Origin: Hyphomonas sp. CY54-11-8
GTDB taxonomy: Bacteria; Pseudomonadota; Alphaproteobacteria; Caulobacterales; Hyphomonadaceae
Assembly (NCBI RefSeq): GCF_000682735.1
Contig: NZ_AWFD01000038.1
Location: 62,001 to 126,000, forward strand
Length of the DNA stretch: 64,000 nt
Direction: 5' to 3'
Numbering within the stretch: position 1 is the stretch's first letter; every line of letters begins with the position of its first letter. Shown piece after piece: positions 7,602 to 16,009 of the stretch. The position numbers were made by a program, and so were the translations under genes. Under the pieces are notes generated by a model that had not been told where the DNA came from, searched no databases, and saw only the letters and a list, made by a program, of their open reading frames with translations.

Positions 7602-9272
7602 ATGTCTTCCTCCCAGACAGCTGCGCCCGGCGGGCGCAGCCCCTTCTTTGACCTCTCGAACATGAGAGGCGACCTGTTCGGCGGCCTGACCGCCGGCATC
7701 GTCGCCTTGCCGCTGGCGCTTGCCTTCGGTGAAGCCTCAGGCGCCGGCCCCATCGCCGGCCTCTGGGGTGCCATTTTCGTTGGTTTCTTCGCTGCCCTGT
7801 TCGGCGGCACCGGCTCGCAGGTCTCCGGCCCGACCGGCCCGATGGTCGTCGTCTTCGCCGGCCTCTATGCGGCGCTTGGCGGCAACCCGACGCTGGTTTT
7901 CGCGGCCGTTGTTCTTGCCGGTATCCTGCAGATCGGCTTCGGCGTGCTGAAGTTCGGCCAGTATGTGAAACTGGTCCCCTACCCGGTGATCTCCGGCTTC
8001 ATGAGCGGCATCGGCGTGATCATCATCGCGCTGCAGCTCTCCCGCCTGTTCGGCCACGAGCCTGACGGCGGCGGCACGATCCCGGCCTTCACCGCGGTGC
8101 CGGGCGCCGTGATGGACCCGAACCTGATCGCCGTCGGCATTGCCGCGATGACGCTGTTCATCGTCTTCACCTGGCCGAAGAAGTTCGCCGCCTACGTCCC
8201 CGGCCCGCTCGCGGCGCTGGTGATCGGTACAGTGGTCAGCCTCTTCATTCCGGGCGCGCCCGTGCTGGGCGATATCCCGACCGGCCTACCGGAATTCGTC
8301 CTGCCGAGCTTCAGCACGGACACGGCCCTCGTGGTGCTTGAAGCTGCCTTCATCCTTGCGGTGCTCGGTTCCATCGACAGCCTCCTGACCTCGCTGGTCG
8401 CAGACAATATGACCCGGACGCGCCACGACTCCGACAAGGAGCTGATCGGCCAGGGTATCGGCAACACGATCGCCGGCATGTTCGGCGCCATCCCGGGTGC
8501 CGGTGCCACGATGCGGACCGTGATCAACATCCGTTCGGGTGGCCGCACCCGCATTTCAGGCGCAACCCATGCGCTCGTGCTGCTGGCCATCGTGCTCAGC
8601 CTCGGCCCGCTCGCCTCGCAGATCCCGCACGCCGTTCTGGCCGGTATCCTGGTGAAGGTCGGCTTCGACACGATCGACATGTCCTATATCAAGCGTGCCC
8701 ACAAAGGCCCGCGTTGGGACCTCGCCCTGATGGTGCTTGTGCTTGGCCTGACGGTCTTCGTCGACCTGATCACGGCTGTGGCTGTCGGTGTGGTCCTCGC
8801 GGCCCTCGCCTTCATCAAGAAGCTGGCCGACGACCAGATCGCCTCCGTGCAGCACGAGGCCCCGCCCCAGTCCAGCGAAGAGGAAGTGACCCTTCTCTCC
8901 CGCTGTGGCGGCCGGGTGATGCTGTTCGACTTCGGAGGCCCGCTCAGCTTCGGCGCAGCGGCTGACCTTGGCCACCATGTCCGCAGCCGGGCTGGCGACA
9001 AGGTCGAGATCATCGTGCTGGACTTTGCCCGCGTGCCCTTCATCGACGTCTCCGCCGTCCGCGCGGTCGAGACGATCATCGAAGACGCACACGACGCCGG
9101 CAAGGATGTCTACTTCACCGGCATGAGCGAGGAGGTCGAAGCCGTCCTCCACCGCTTCGCCGCCGACCAGGTGCCGGGCAGTGAGGACAAGCGTTTCGGC
9201 AAGCGCCGCGACGCCCTCACCGCGGCGCTCACCCGCCTAGATGAGAAGCCGACCCCCGTACCGGCCGAATAA
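7602..9272 (+). CDS. SulP family anion (probably bicarbonate) transporter with STAS domain
   Basis: A 556-residue SulP/SLC26 permease. Residues ~15-415 form the polytopic membrane domain, starting with GDLFGGLTAGIVALPLALAFG, and residues ~430-545 form a cytoplasmic STAS domain (LDFARVPFIDVSAV). The family moves sulfate, bicarbonate or dicarboxylates. Pairing with a beta carbonic anhydrase 30 bases upstream favours Na+-dependent bicarbonate uptake of the BicA type, but sulfate cannot be excluded. The gene ends 28 bases before a strong terminator, which makes this a two-gene operon. Confidence 0.88.
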   Translation: MSSSQTAAPGGRSPFFDLSNMRGDLFGGLTAGIVALPLALAFGEASGAGPIAGLWGAIFVGFFAALFGGTGSQVSGPTGPMVVVFAGLYAALGGNPTLVFAAVVLAGILQIGFGVLKFGQYVKLVPYPVISGFMSGIGVIIIALQLSRLFGHEPDGGGTIPAFTAVPGAVMDPNLIAVGIAAMTLFIVFTWPKKFAAYVPGPLAALVIGTVVSLFIPGAPVLGDIPTGLPEFVLPSFSTDTALVVLEAAFILAVLGSIDSLLTSLVADNMTRTRHDSDKELIGQGIGNTIAGMFGAIPGAGATMRTVINIRSGGRTRISGATHALVLLAIVLSLGPLASQIPHAVLAGILVKVGFDTIDMSYIKRAHKGPRWDLALMVLVLGLTVFVDLITAVAVGVVLAALAFIKKLADDQIASVQHEAPPQSSEEEVTLLSRCGGRVMLFDFGGPLSFGAAADLGHHVRSRAGDKVEIIVLDFARVPFIDVSAVRAVETIIEDAHDAGKDVYFTGMSEEVEAVLHRFAADQVPGSEDKRFGKRRDALTAALTRLDEKPTPVPAE

Positions 9273-9300
9273 CAGGAGAGACCCCCCGTTCCTGACCTTC

Positions 9301-9339
9301 GCCCCGCGCCTCCTCTCTCCAGGCGCGGGGCTTTTTTTT
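9301..9339 (+). terminator. strong rho-independent terminator
   Basis: An 11-bp perfect GC-rich stem (9301-9311 with 9321-9331), 9-base loop and eight T residues. It closes the carbonic anhydrase-SulP operon and insulates rpoH. Confidence 0.95.
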
Positions 9340-9386
9340 GCGCGGAATTCCCCCGAAATTCCACCTAAAACCCCATGGCTGCACCT

Positions 9387-9415
9387 CTTCCCTAAGAAGG
9401 CCGCAATTCCTATCT
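9387..9415 (+). promoter_or_regulatory. candidate sigma-32 promoter of rpoH
   Basis: CTTC, 18 bases, then CCTATCT resembles the alphaproteobacterial heat-shock promoter pattern CTTG-N17/18-CYTATNT, with one -35 mismatch. It lies about 135 bases upstream of rpoH and would allow positive autoregulation, as described for Caulobacter rpoH. Confidence 0.4.
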
Positions 9416-9551
9416 ATACCTGAGCGCGATGAAACTCATGCGCATTCCGGTACAAGACGTCGCCGCCAGACGGGGCTAAACAGTTCCGGACATTCCAAAT
9501 TGGAACCATCGCCGGTTTCACGGGATAGGTTCCGGAAGGAGGATTTTAGAG

Positions 9552-10451
9552 ATGGCAAACAAGATTGCTGCCAGTACGAGTATGACGCTCAGCCCCGAAC
9601 AGGGCCTCAGCCGTTATCTCACCGAAATTCGCAAATTTCCGATGCTCGAAAAGAACGAGGAGTTCATGCTGGCCCGGCGCTGGCGCGAGCAGGAAGACAC
9701 TGAAGCCGCCGAGAAGATGGTGACATCCCACCTGCGCCTCGTGGCCAAGATCGCCATGGGCTATCGCGGCTATGGCCTGCCGATGGCCGAAGTGATCTCC
9801 GAGGGTAATGTCGGCCTGATGCAGGCCGTGAAGAAATTCGACCCGGACAAGGGCTTCCGCCTGGCAACCTATGCCATGTGGTGGATCCGCGCCGCGATCC
9901 AGGAATACATCTTGCGCTCGTGGAGCCTGGTGAAGCTCGGCACGACGGCCGCCCAGAAGAAGCTGTTCTTCAATCTGCGCCGCCTGAAAGGCGAGATGCA
10001 GGCGCTGGAGGAAGGTGACCTGAAGCCGGAACAGGCCAGGCTGATCGCCGAGAAGCTCAATGTCTCGGAAAGCGAAGTCTATTCGATGAACGGGCGCATG
10101 TCCGGCTCCGATGCCTCGCTGAACGTGCCGATGGGCACCGATGGCGACATGGAATGGCAGGACTGGCTGGCCGATGACGAGCCAGGCCAGGCCGAGGAAT
10201 TCGCCAACCAGCAGGAATTCGATGCCCGGATGGACCTCCTCTCCGCGGCCATGGAAGACCTGAACGAGCGCGAACGCCACATCCTGACCGAGCGCCGCCT
10301 GACGGACGACCCGAAAACGCTGGAAGAGCTGTCGGAAGAATACAATGTCTCCCGCGAGCGCATCCGCCAGATCGAGGTCCGCGCCTTCGAGAAACTGCAA
10401 AAGGCCATGAAGCGCATGGCCAAGGAACAAGGCCTGCCGACGGGGAATTAA
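9552..10451 (+). CDS. rpoH: RNA polymerase sigma-32 factor RpoH
   Basis: A 299-residue heat-shock sigma factor. Region 2 includes GNVGLMQAVKKFDPDKGFRLATY and the promoter-melting segment MWWIRAAIQEYILRSW; the RpoH box QKKLFFNLRR follows at residues ~138-147, distinguishing it from RpoD and stationary-phase sigmas. Region 4 (LEELSEEYNVSRERIRQIE) recognises the -35 element. It directs transcription of chaperone and protease genes. The leader of about 210 bases could carry both promoter and mRNA-level control. Its stop overlaps the convergent membrane-protein gene by 4 bases. Confidence 0.95.
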   Translation: MANKIAASTSMTLSPEQGLSRYLTEIRKFPMLEKNEEFMLARRWREQEDTEAAEKMVTSHLRLVAKIAMGYRGYGLPMAEVISEGNVGLMQAVKKFDPDKGFRLATYAMWWIRAAIQEYILRSWSLVKLGTTAAQKKLFFNLRRLKGEMQALEEGDLKPEQARLIAEKLNVSESEVYSMNGRMSGSDASLNVPMGTDGDMEWQDWLADDEPGQAEEFANQQEFDARMDLLSAAMEDLNERERHILTERRLTDDPKTLEELSEEYNVSRERIRQIEVRAFEKLQKAMKRMAKEQGLPTGN

Positions 10452-11671
10452 TCCCCGCCGGCGGTCTCCACCACGCTCTTCACCGCCTCTTCCACATCCT
10501 CATCTTCCAGGATGTCCGTTGGGTCGACACCCAGCACGACGGAGACGATCAGCGCGCCGACGGCCACCGCAAACACGATGATCGCGACCAGTCCGCCGCC
10601 GATGCCGAGCGTGCGGGCGAGATAGTTCGTGATTTCCTCATAGCGGAACACGCCCACGGCCGCGACGACGAAGCCGCCGATCTTGGCGGCATATTCGATC
10701 TGGCTGGGATAGGAGCGCAGGTGGAAGAAGACGAGCAGCAGCGTCCAGACCCCGAAGCCCAGCGCCACAAGCGGCGCGACAATCGTATAGGCACTCGCCG
10801 AGCCTGATCCGGTCAGCAGCGCCATGGTCTGCAAATACGCCGCGTTCAGCAGCGGCCAGATCAGCATTACCGATCCACCCAGCGCAAGACCGAAGGAAAT
10901 GCCGGACGGCGTCGCCCCGTGCAGGCGCTCCAGCCCCTTGCGGTATTGCACTAGCAGGATGCCGATGCCGAGCAGCAGCAACAGGAAGAACACTTTTACC
11001 GGCATGACCCAGCGGTGCACCGCCCCGGTGACCGAAGGGGATTGGGCAGCAAGCCTGTTGAGACGCTGGCGGAATTCCGCCTTGGCCGTGCAGCAGTCGC
11101 GGATCGACATGCGCTCCCCTGCCGGGAAACAGAGCAACGCCGCATCAGCCGCCACGGAATAGCGCAGCCATTCCTGATCGCACTGGGCCTGGTATTCGCC
11201 GAGGCCGCGGTCAACCCCCGAAAGGATGCGCATGCGGGCCAGCACTTCCTTCACCGGCGCAATCGGCGGCGTCTGCTCTGAGGCGGGCACGCCGCGATCC
11301 GCAGCCAGGGCTTTCGGCGCGATTTCGAAAACGGACCGGGCCTCCGAGGACTCAAACGCATCTGAAATCAGCCATGCCCCGAGCAATGCGACCAGGAGGC
11401 TCGCCCCAAGCACAATGCGCCCATACTTAAGCTGGCCGCGCCACATCGCATCGACCAGCAACACGGCCGGCTGCCAGAAGGCGACCAGCGCCAGCAGGCC
11501 AGCCACAGGGAAGAAGATGAAATTCTGCGAATCCAGCGAGGCCAGCCGCAGGGCCAGGCCCGAAGCGCCGAACTCCCCAAGCAGGAAGCCGGTTTCCAGC
11601 AGGAAGGCGAGGTATAGCAAGCTGAACAGGATGGTGACTGCCATGCGGCTGCCAACATGAGTCTTGGTCAT
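10448..11671 (-). CDS. hypothetical polytopic membrane protein
   Basis: A 407-residue protein I do not recognise. Three hydrophobic segments lie in residues ~10-103, then a soluble region of ~115 residues (~105-220) with four Cys (QCDQEW, LLCFP, DCCTA), then about five more membrane segments and an acidic C-terminal tail (ILEDEDVEE). Three- and five-helix halves flank the soluble domain, which could be periplasmic and disulfide-linked. No transporter or enzyme motif was found. The start ATG 11671 precedes the first helix. It is convergent with rpoH and divergent from the RcnB-like gene. Confidence 0.7.
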   Translation of the reverse strand: MTKTHVGSRMAVTILFSLLYLAFLLETGFLLGEFGASGLALRLASLDSQNFIFFPVAGLLALVAFWQPAVLLVDAMWRGQLKYGRIVLGASLLVALLGAWLISDAFESSEARSVFEIAPKALAADRGVPASEQTPPIAPVKEVLARMRILSGVDRGLGEYQAQCDQEWLRYSVAADAALLCFPAGERMSIRDCCTAKAEFRQRLNRLAAQSPSVTGAVHRWVMPVKVFFLLLLLGIGILLVQYRKGLERLHGATPSGISFGLALGGSVMLIWPLLNAAYLQTMALLTGSGSASAYTIVAPLVALGFGVWTLLLVFFHLRSYPSQIEYAAKIGGFVVAAVGVFRYEEITNYLARTLGIGGGLVAIIVFAVAVGALIVSVVLGVDPTDILEDEDVEEAVKSVVETAGGD

Positions 11672-11842
11672 GCGCGGATCTCCCCTTCCGCTTTCTGAAG
11701 TGCCTTACTCCTACCGCAATCTTCAGCACAAACAACACATTACGTTGACGGCCCGCGCCCCTGTCTATTTCCGGGAACCGGGCTGCCTTCTCAGCCGTTT
11801 ATCGCCCAAGACCTGACCACACGCCCCGAAAGGAGGTTTGAA

Positions 11843-12175
11843 ATGAAATTCAGACTCGTCACCACCGCGCTGGCCGCTGCCATGGGCGCAGGCCTGATGG
11901 CCTATGCCGACCCGCCGCAATCCCGCCCGGGCGACCTGCCGCCGGGTCTGGCCAAGCAGGGCAAGATACCGCCGGGCCACGCCAAGAAAATGTGGAAGAA
12001 GGGCGAATACCTGCCCGCGGACTATCGCACCGGCCACTATTTCGAGGACTGGCGCCGCTATGACCTGGAACCGGCCCCTCCGGGCTATCGCTGGGTCGTG
12101 GTCGACCAGGACGCCTACCTGATGGAAGTCACAACTGGCCTTGTCGCCAATGCCATCATTGATCTGCTCGACTGA
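11843..12175 (+). CDS. RcnB family periplasmic protein
   Basis: A 110-residue small protein with a signal peptide (residues 1 to ~22, ending MAYA before DPP). The mature part has the RcnB pattern: repeated PPG(L/H)AK motifs, LPADYRTG, an aromatic stretch DWRRYDLEPAPPGYRW and a hydrophobic ending. RcnB of E. coli takes part in nickel/cobalt homeostasis in the periplasm, but many alphaproteobacterial members have no tested role. An excellent AAAGGAGG ribosome-binding site lies 7 bases before the ATG, suggesting strong translation. Confidence 0.75.
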   Translation: MKFRLVTTALAAAMGAGLMAYADPPQSRPGDLPPGLAKQGKIPPGHAKKMWKKGEYLPADYRTGHYFEDWRRYDLEPAPPGYRWVVVDQDAYLMEVTTGLVANAIIDLLD

Positions 12176-12215
12176 TCGTAAACCCCAGCGATTGATCGCA
12201 GCAGACGGAGCGGGC

Positions 12216-13037
12216 ATGGGTAACCCCATGCCCGTTCTTCCTGTTTCTGACCCTGCCGACCCCCGCGTTGCGGCCTACACCTCCATCCGCGAGAAGGACC
12301 TGACCTCCGGCCATGGCGGGCGGTTCATTGTCGAGGGCAAGGTGACGCTGGAGACGTTGCTGACGCGCTCGCGCTTTGCCATTGAGAGCCTGTTCCTGGC
12401 CGAGTCCCGGATGGAGCCGCTGGCAGAGCTGCTGGCAAAAGTGCCTGCCGATGTGGCGGTCTACACCGCCCCGCAGGAGGTGATGGATCAGGTGGCCGGC
12501 TTCCCTATGCACCGCGGCGTGCTCGCCTGTGGCCTGAAGGGCAATATTCCCCAGACAGACGAATTTCTTGCCAGTCACTCGCCCGCCTCGCCGCTCCTGC
12601 TCCTTTCCGACATTTCGAACCACGACAATACGGGCGCCTGCTTCCGCAATGCCGCGGCCTTTGGCGCGGGCGGCGTCCTGCTGGACGAACGCTGCTGCGA
12701 TCCGCTCTACCGCAAGGCCATTCGCGTCTCGTCCGGGGCGAGCCTATTCCTGCCCTATGCCCAAGGCGGGACGGGCTTGGACATGGTAAATGCCGTCTTA
12801 AACGCGGGCTATACCGTCTGGGCCATGTCACCTCGGGCTGAAGCCGCCTCAATGCAATCCCTACCCGTGCCGGACAGGCTCGCGATCCTGCTTGGCGCCG
12901 AGGGGCCAGGCTTGCCGGATGCTCTGATCAAGGCCGCTACGCCCGTGCGCATCCCCATGTCGGACGGCTTCGACAGCATCAATGTGGCAACCGCCGGAGC
13001 GATCGCACTGGCGCATGTGTTCGGGAAATCGGGCTGA
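12216..13037 (+). CDS. SpoU/TrmH family RNA 2'-O-methyltransferase
   Basis: A 273-residue SPOUT-class methyltransferase. An N-terminal substrate-binding part (~1-105) precedes the knotted catalytic domain with motif 1 (NTGACFRNA, catalytic Arg), motif 2 (LLGAEGPGLPD) and motif 3 (IPMSDGFDSINVATAGAIAL). Such enzymes methylate ribose 2'-OH in tRNA or 23S rRNA using S-adenosylmethionine; the exact site here is unknown. ATG 12216 has GGAG 5 bases upstream; upstream in-frame codons overlap the RcnB-like gene and are not family-like. Confidence 0.88.
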   Translation: MGNPMPVLPVSDPADPRVAAYTSIREKDLTSGHGGRFIVEGKVTLETLLTRSRFAIESLFLAESRMEPLAELLAKVPADVAVYTAPQEVMDQVAGFPMHRGVLACGLKGNIPQTDEFLASHSPASPLLLLSDISNHDNTGACFRNAAAFGAGGVLLDERCCDPLYRKAIRVSSGASLFLPYAQGGTGLDMVNAVLNAGYTVWAMSPRAEAASMQSLPVPDRLAILLGAEGPGLPDALIKAATPVRIPMSDGFDSINVATAGAIALAHVFGKSG

Positions 13038-13052
13038 GGTGACTCAAGAAAA

Positions 13053-13086
13053 CGCCCTCCCCGGTTATGCCGGGAAGGGCGAATGG
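13053..13086 (-). terminator. terminator hairpin between the SpoU and cysH genes
   Basis: A 12-bp stem with one mismatch (13053-13064 with 13070-13081) lies in the 87-base convergent gap. Read on the minus strand it is followed by TTTTCTT, so it serves the cys operon; the plus-strand side has no T-run. Confidence 0.7.
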
Positions 13087-13124
13087 GGGACCCCCTGGTG
13101 TGATAGAGCCGCCCCGAGAGAGCC

Positions 13125-13868
13125 TCAGAATACGCGTGGACGTTCCGCCTTGTCGAGATGGAGACCGCACTCGGTCTTGTTCTGGCCTGCCCAGCGGCCG
13201 GAGCGCGGATCCAGCGGGTCCGATGCCGGTCGCGTGCACGGCCAGCAGCCGATGGACGGGTAGCCCTGATCGACCAGCGGGTGGCGCGGGAGGTTGCGCT
13301 GCTTCATGAACAGTTCGACGTCGTCGGCCGTCCAGCCGGCCATCGGGTTCACCTTGTAGCGGCCGTTCGCAAACTCGAAGACGGGCAGCTTCATCCGCTC
13401 GCCGCCATGGAAACGCTTGCGGCCGGTGATCCAGGCGCTGAAGCCTTCCAGCGCCGGTTCCAGCGGGCGCACCTTGCGGAGGGCGCAGCAGGCATCGGAG
13501 TCCGACTTCCAGAGCTTGTTGTCCGGATCGAGCACCTTGCGCTCGGTCTCGTTCGGCGGAATTGAGCGCACACCGGTCAGGCCGAGGCGGTCGATCACTT
13601 CGTCGCGATAGTCCAGCGTCTGTGGGAAATGCATGCCCGTATCGAGGAAGATCACCGGCAGGCTCGGGTCCACTTCGGCGATCAGTGACAGCATGGCCAC
13701 GCTCTCTGCCCCGAAGCTCGACACATAGGTCAGTTGTTCCGGCCATTCGCGCACCATGGCGACACGCAGAATGGTCTGGGCCGAGGCTTCGCGCAGCTCG
13801 CCGTTCAGGCGGGCGAGACGGGTCTCGGTATCCTCTTTCTGCCGGAGTTTGATATCGCCATAGGGCAT
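13125..13868 (-). CDS. cysH: phosphoadenylyl/adenylyl-sulfate reductase
   Basis: A 247-residue reductase making sulfite from activated sulfate. Cys127-Cys128 and Cys208/Cys211 (GCWPC) form the CC...CxxC set that binds a [4Fe-4S] cluster, the mark of the APS-reducing form; the catalytic Cys234 lies in ECGLH near the C-terminus. It should therefore prefer adenylyl sulfate and thioredoxin. ATG 13868 starts 4 bases after the DUF934 stop codon; upstream in-frame codons overlap DUF934. It is the last gene of the sulfite-reduction operon, followed by a hairpin. Confidence 0.93.
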   Translation of the reverse strand: MPYGDIKLRQKEDTETRLARLNGELREASAQTILRVAMVREWPEQLTYVSSFGAESVAMLSLIAEVDPSLPVIFLDTGMHFPQTLDYRDEVIDRLGLTGVRSIPPNETERKVLDPDNKLWKSDSDACCALRKVRPLEPALEGFSAWITGRKRFHGGERMKLPVFEFANGRYKVNPMAGWTADDVELFMKQRNLPRHPLVDQGYPSIGCWPCTRPASDPLDPRSGRWAGQNKTECGLHLDKAERPRVF

Positions 13869-13872
13869 CAGG

Positions 13873-14367
13873 TCAGGTTCCGTGTCTTGCGTGGAACACC
13901 GAGACCCGGCCATCGGCCGCGGGCTGGTAGGTGTCCCGGAATTCATTCAGGGCTTCCAGAACACTAGGTAGTTCAGCGCGGGCGGTTTCATAAGCGTCGA
14001 AGCCTGAACGGTTCATGTAGAAAATCTGATCGCGCAGTACGTGTCCCACCGCGCGCAGCTCTCCCGTATAGCCATGACGGCGGCGCAGCAGCTGTGCCTG
14101 GGAGTAGCCGCGGCCATCGGTGTATTTTGGGAACGAGACCTCAACCAATTGAATCCATTCAAGAAATGGTTCCAGAAGCTCCGGATCGTCTTCCGGAACG
14201 AGGCGTACACCGACCGGCGCATTGCGCCCGGCGAGGCTTTCCGCCAGTTCCAGGAAACGGGCCAGCGGCAAGGTCACGGCCTGGTCAGGCTTTAGATCTT
14301 CTTCACCTTCCTGCCCGGCAAACAGCCAGATATTCTCGATTTCTGCACCATCCTTAAGCAGTGGCAT
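13873..14367 (-). CDS. DUF934 protein of the sulfite reductase cluster
   Basis: A 164-residue protein of the DUF934 (COG3749) family, almost always encoded between cysI and cysH in proteobacteria. Conserved features are LPLARFLELAESLAGR, VEVSFPKYTDGRGYSQAQLLRRR and AVGHVLRDQ. Its biochemical role is not established; the constant neighbourhood suggests an accessory part in sulfite reduction. It overlaps the end of cysI by 14 bases and is followed by cysH after 4 bases, so the three are translated from one message. ATG 14367 opens with MPLLKDG, as in relatives. Confidence 0.85.
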   Translation of the reverse strand: MPLLKDGAEIENIWLFAGQEGEEDLKPDQAVTLPLARFLELAESLAGRNAPVGVRLVPEDDPELLEPFLEWIQLVEVSFPKYTDGRGYSQAQLLRRRHGYTGELRAVGHVLRDQIFYMNRSGFDAYETARAELPSVLEALNEFRDTYQPAADGRVSVFHARHGT

Positions 14368-16009
14368 AGAGGGCCTCCTTGAACGGGTCGGCGCCGACGC
14401 GCTCCAGCGTGTCGATGAACAGCTCATCGGGAGATGTGCGCAGTGCCATATAGGCGTCAATGATGCGCTTGACGGCGCCGGGCACGTCCTCCCCTTTCAG
14501 GGCAGGCCCGGCGATGGCGCCGATGGCGGCTTTCTCGTCCGCCCGGCCGCCGAGGCTGATCTGGTAGAACTCCTCGCCTTTCCGGTCGACGCCGAGAATG
14601 CCGATATGGCCGACATGGTGGTGGCCACAGGCATTGATGCAGCCGGAAATGTTGATGTGCAGCCGCCCGATCTCCCGCTGGTATTTCGGATCGGCGAAGA
14701 CTTCCTGCACTGCCTGCCCGATCGGAATCGACCGCGCATTGGCGAGGTTACAGTAATCGAGCCCCGGGCAGACGATCAGGTCAGTGATCAGGCTCTCATT
14801 CGGCGTCGCGAGTCCGGCGGCATCGAGCGCCTGCCAGATCGCATAGAGATGCTTCACCGGCACATGTGGCAGGACGAGGTTCTGCGCGTGGGAGACGCGA
14901 ATGTCGTCATAGGCGTAGCGTTCGGCGAGACCTGCAACGATTTCCATCTGAAGATCCGTCGCATCGCCCGCCGCGCCGCCGATCGGCTTCAGGCTGACGG
15001 TGACGGAGGCATGGCCCGCCTGCTTGTGCGGATGCAGGTTTACCTCCGCCCACTGGGCAAAGTCCGGCTCGGCGGCCTTGGCGGCCTCGAACGCGTCGGT
15101 GCCATCTTCGGCGTCGAAAGCCGGCGGGGCGAAATAGGCATGGATGCGGTCGATCTCGGCCTGCGGCAGGTCGATCTTCTCATGCGGGCGCTGGGCGGCG
15201 TATTCGGCCTCCACCTGGCGCGTGAACTCTTCCGGGCCAAGCTCGGCCACGAGGATCTTGATCCGCGCCTTGTACTTGTTGTCCCGGCGGCCATAGCGGT
15301 TGTAGACGCGCATGATTGCCTCGACATAGTCCAGAAGCTCTGCCTCCGGAACAAAATCATTGACTAGCGCGGCCAGCAGAGGTGTCCGCCCCTGCCCGCC
15401 GCCGACATAGACTTCGAAGCCGACTTGCTCGCCGCGCTTCACGATGCGCAGGCCAATGTCGTGCACGGCAATCGCCGCCCGGTCCGCCGCAGCCGCCGTA
15501 ACCGCGAACTTGAACTTGCGCGGCAGGAAGGCGAATTCCGGATGGAAGGTGCTCCACTGGCGGATGATCTCGCACCAGGGGCGCGGGTCCATCACTTCGT
15601 CGGCCGCAGCACCCGCGAAATGGTCGCTCGTCACGTTGCGGATACAGTTGCCGGAGGTCTGGATGGCATGCATCTCGACCTCGGCGAGGTCATTCAGCGC
15701 ATCCGGAATGTCCTTCAGGGCCACCCAGTTGTACTGGATGTTCTGGCGCGTCGTGAAATGGCCATAGCCACGGTCATATTTGGTAGACACTTCCGCCAGG
15801 CGACGCAGTTTCGCGCCGTTCAGCTGGCCATAAGGAATTGCGACGCGCAGCATGTAGGCGTGCAGCTGCAGGTACACGCCATTCTGCAGGCGCAGCGGCT
15901 TGAACTCGTCCTCCAACAGTTCGCCCGACAGGCGGCGGTTCACCTGCCCGCGGAACTGTTCCACGCGGTCCTTCACGATCCGGGCATCGAATTCGTCATA
16001 TCTGTACAT
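14354..16009 (-). CDS. cysI: sulfite reductase (siroheme/[4Fe-4S] hemoprotein)
   Basis: A 551-residue nitrite/sulfite reductase-type hemoprotein that reduces sulfite to sulfide. The cluster and siroheme ligands are Cys414, Cys420 (CPGLDYC), Cys457 and Cys461 (NISGCINACGHHH). An N-terminal ferredoxin-like half includes HFTTRQNIQYNW, and SGNCIRNVTSD contacts siroheme. There is no flavoprotein gene beside it, so electrons probably come from ferredoxin or another donor. The position between siroheme-synthesis and APS-reductase genes favours sulfite over nitrite. Its ATG overlaps the GST stop codon (TAATG). Confidence 0.92.
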   Translation of the reverse strand: MYRYDEFDARIVKDRVEQFRGQVNRRLSGELLEDEFKPLRLQNGVYLQLHAYMLRVAIPYGQLNGAKLRRLAEVSTKYDRGYGHFTTRQNIQYNWVALKDIPDALNDLAEVEMHAIQTSGNCIRNVTSDHFAGAAADEVMDPRPWCEIIRQWSTFHPEFAFLPRKFKFAVTAAAADRAAIAVHDIGLRIVKRGEQVGFEVYVGGGQGRTPLLAALVNDFVPEAELLDYVEAIMRVYNRYGRRDNKYKARIKILVAELGPEEFTRQVEAEYAAQRPHEKIDLPQAEIDRIHAYFAPPAFDAEDGTDAFEAAKAAEPDFAQWAEVNLHPHKQAGHASVTVSLKPIGGAAGDATDLQMEIVAGLAERYAYDDIRVSHAQNLVLPHVPVKHLYAIWQALDAAGLATPNESLITDLIVCPGLDYCNLANARSIPIGQAVQEVFADPKYQREIGRLHINISGCINACGHHHVGHIGILGVDRKGEEFYQISLGGRADEKAAIGAIAGPALKGEDVPGAVKRIIDAYMALRTSPDELFIDTLERVGADPFKEALYATA

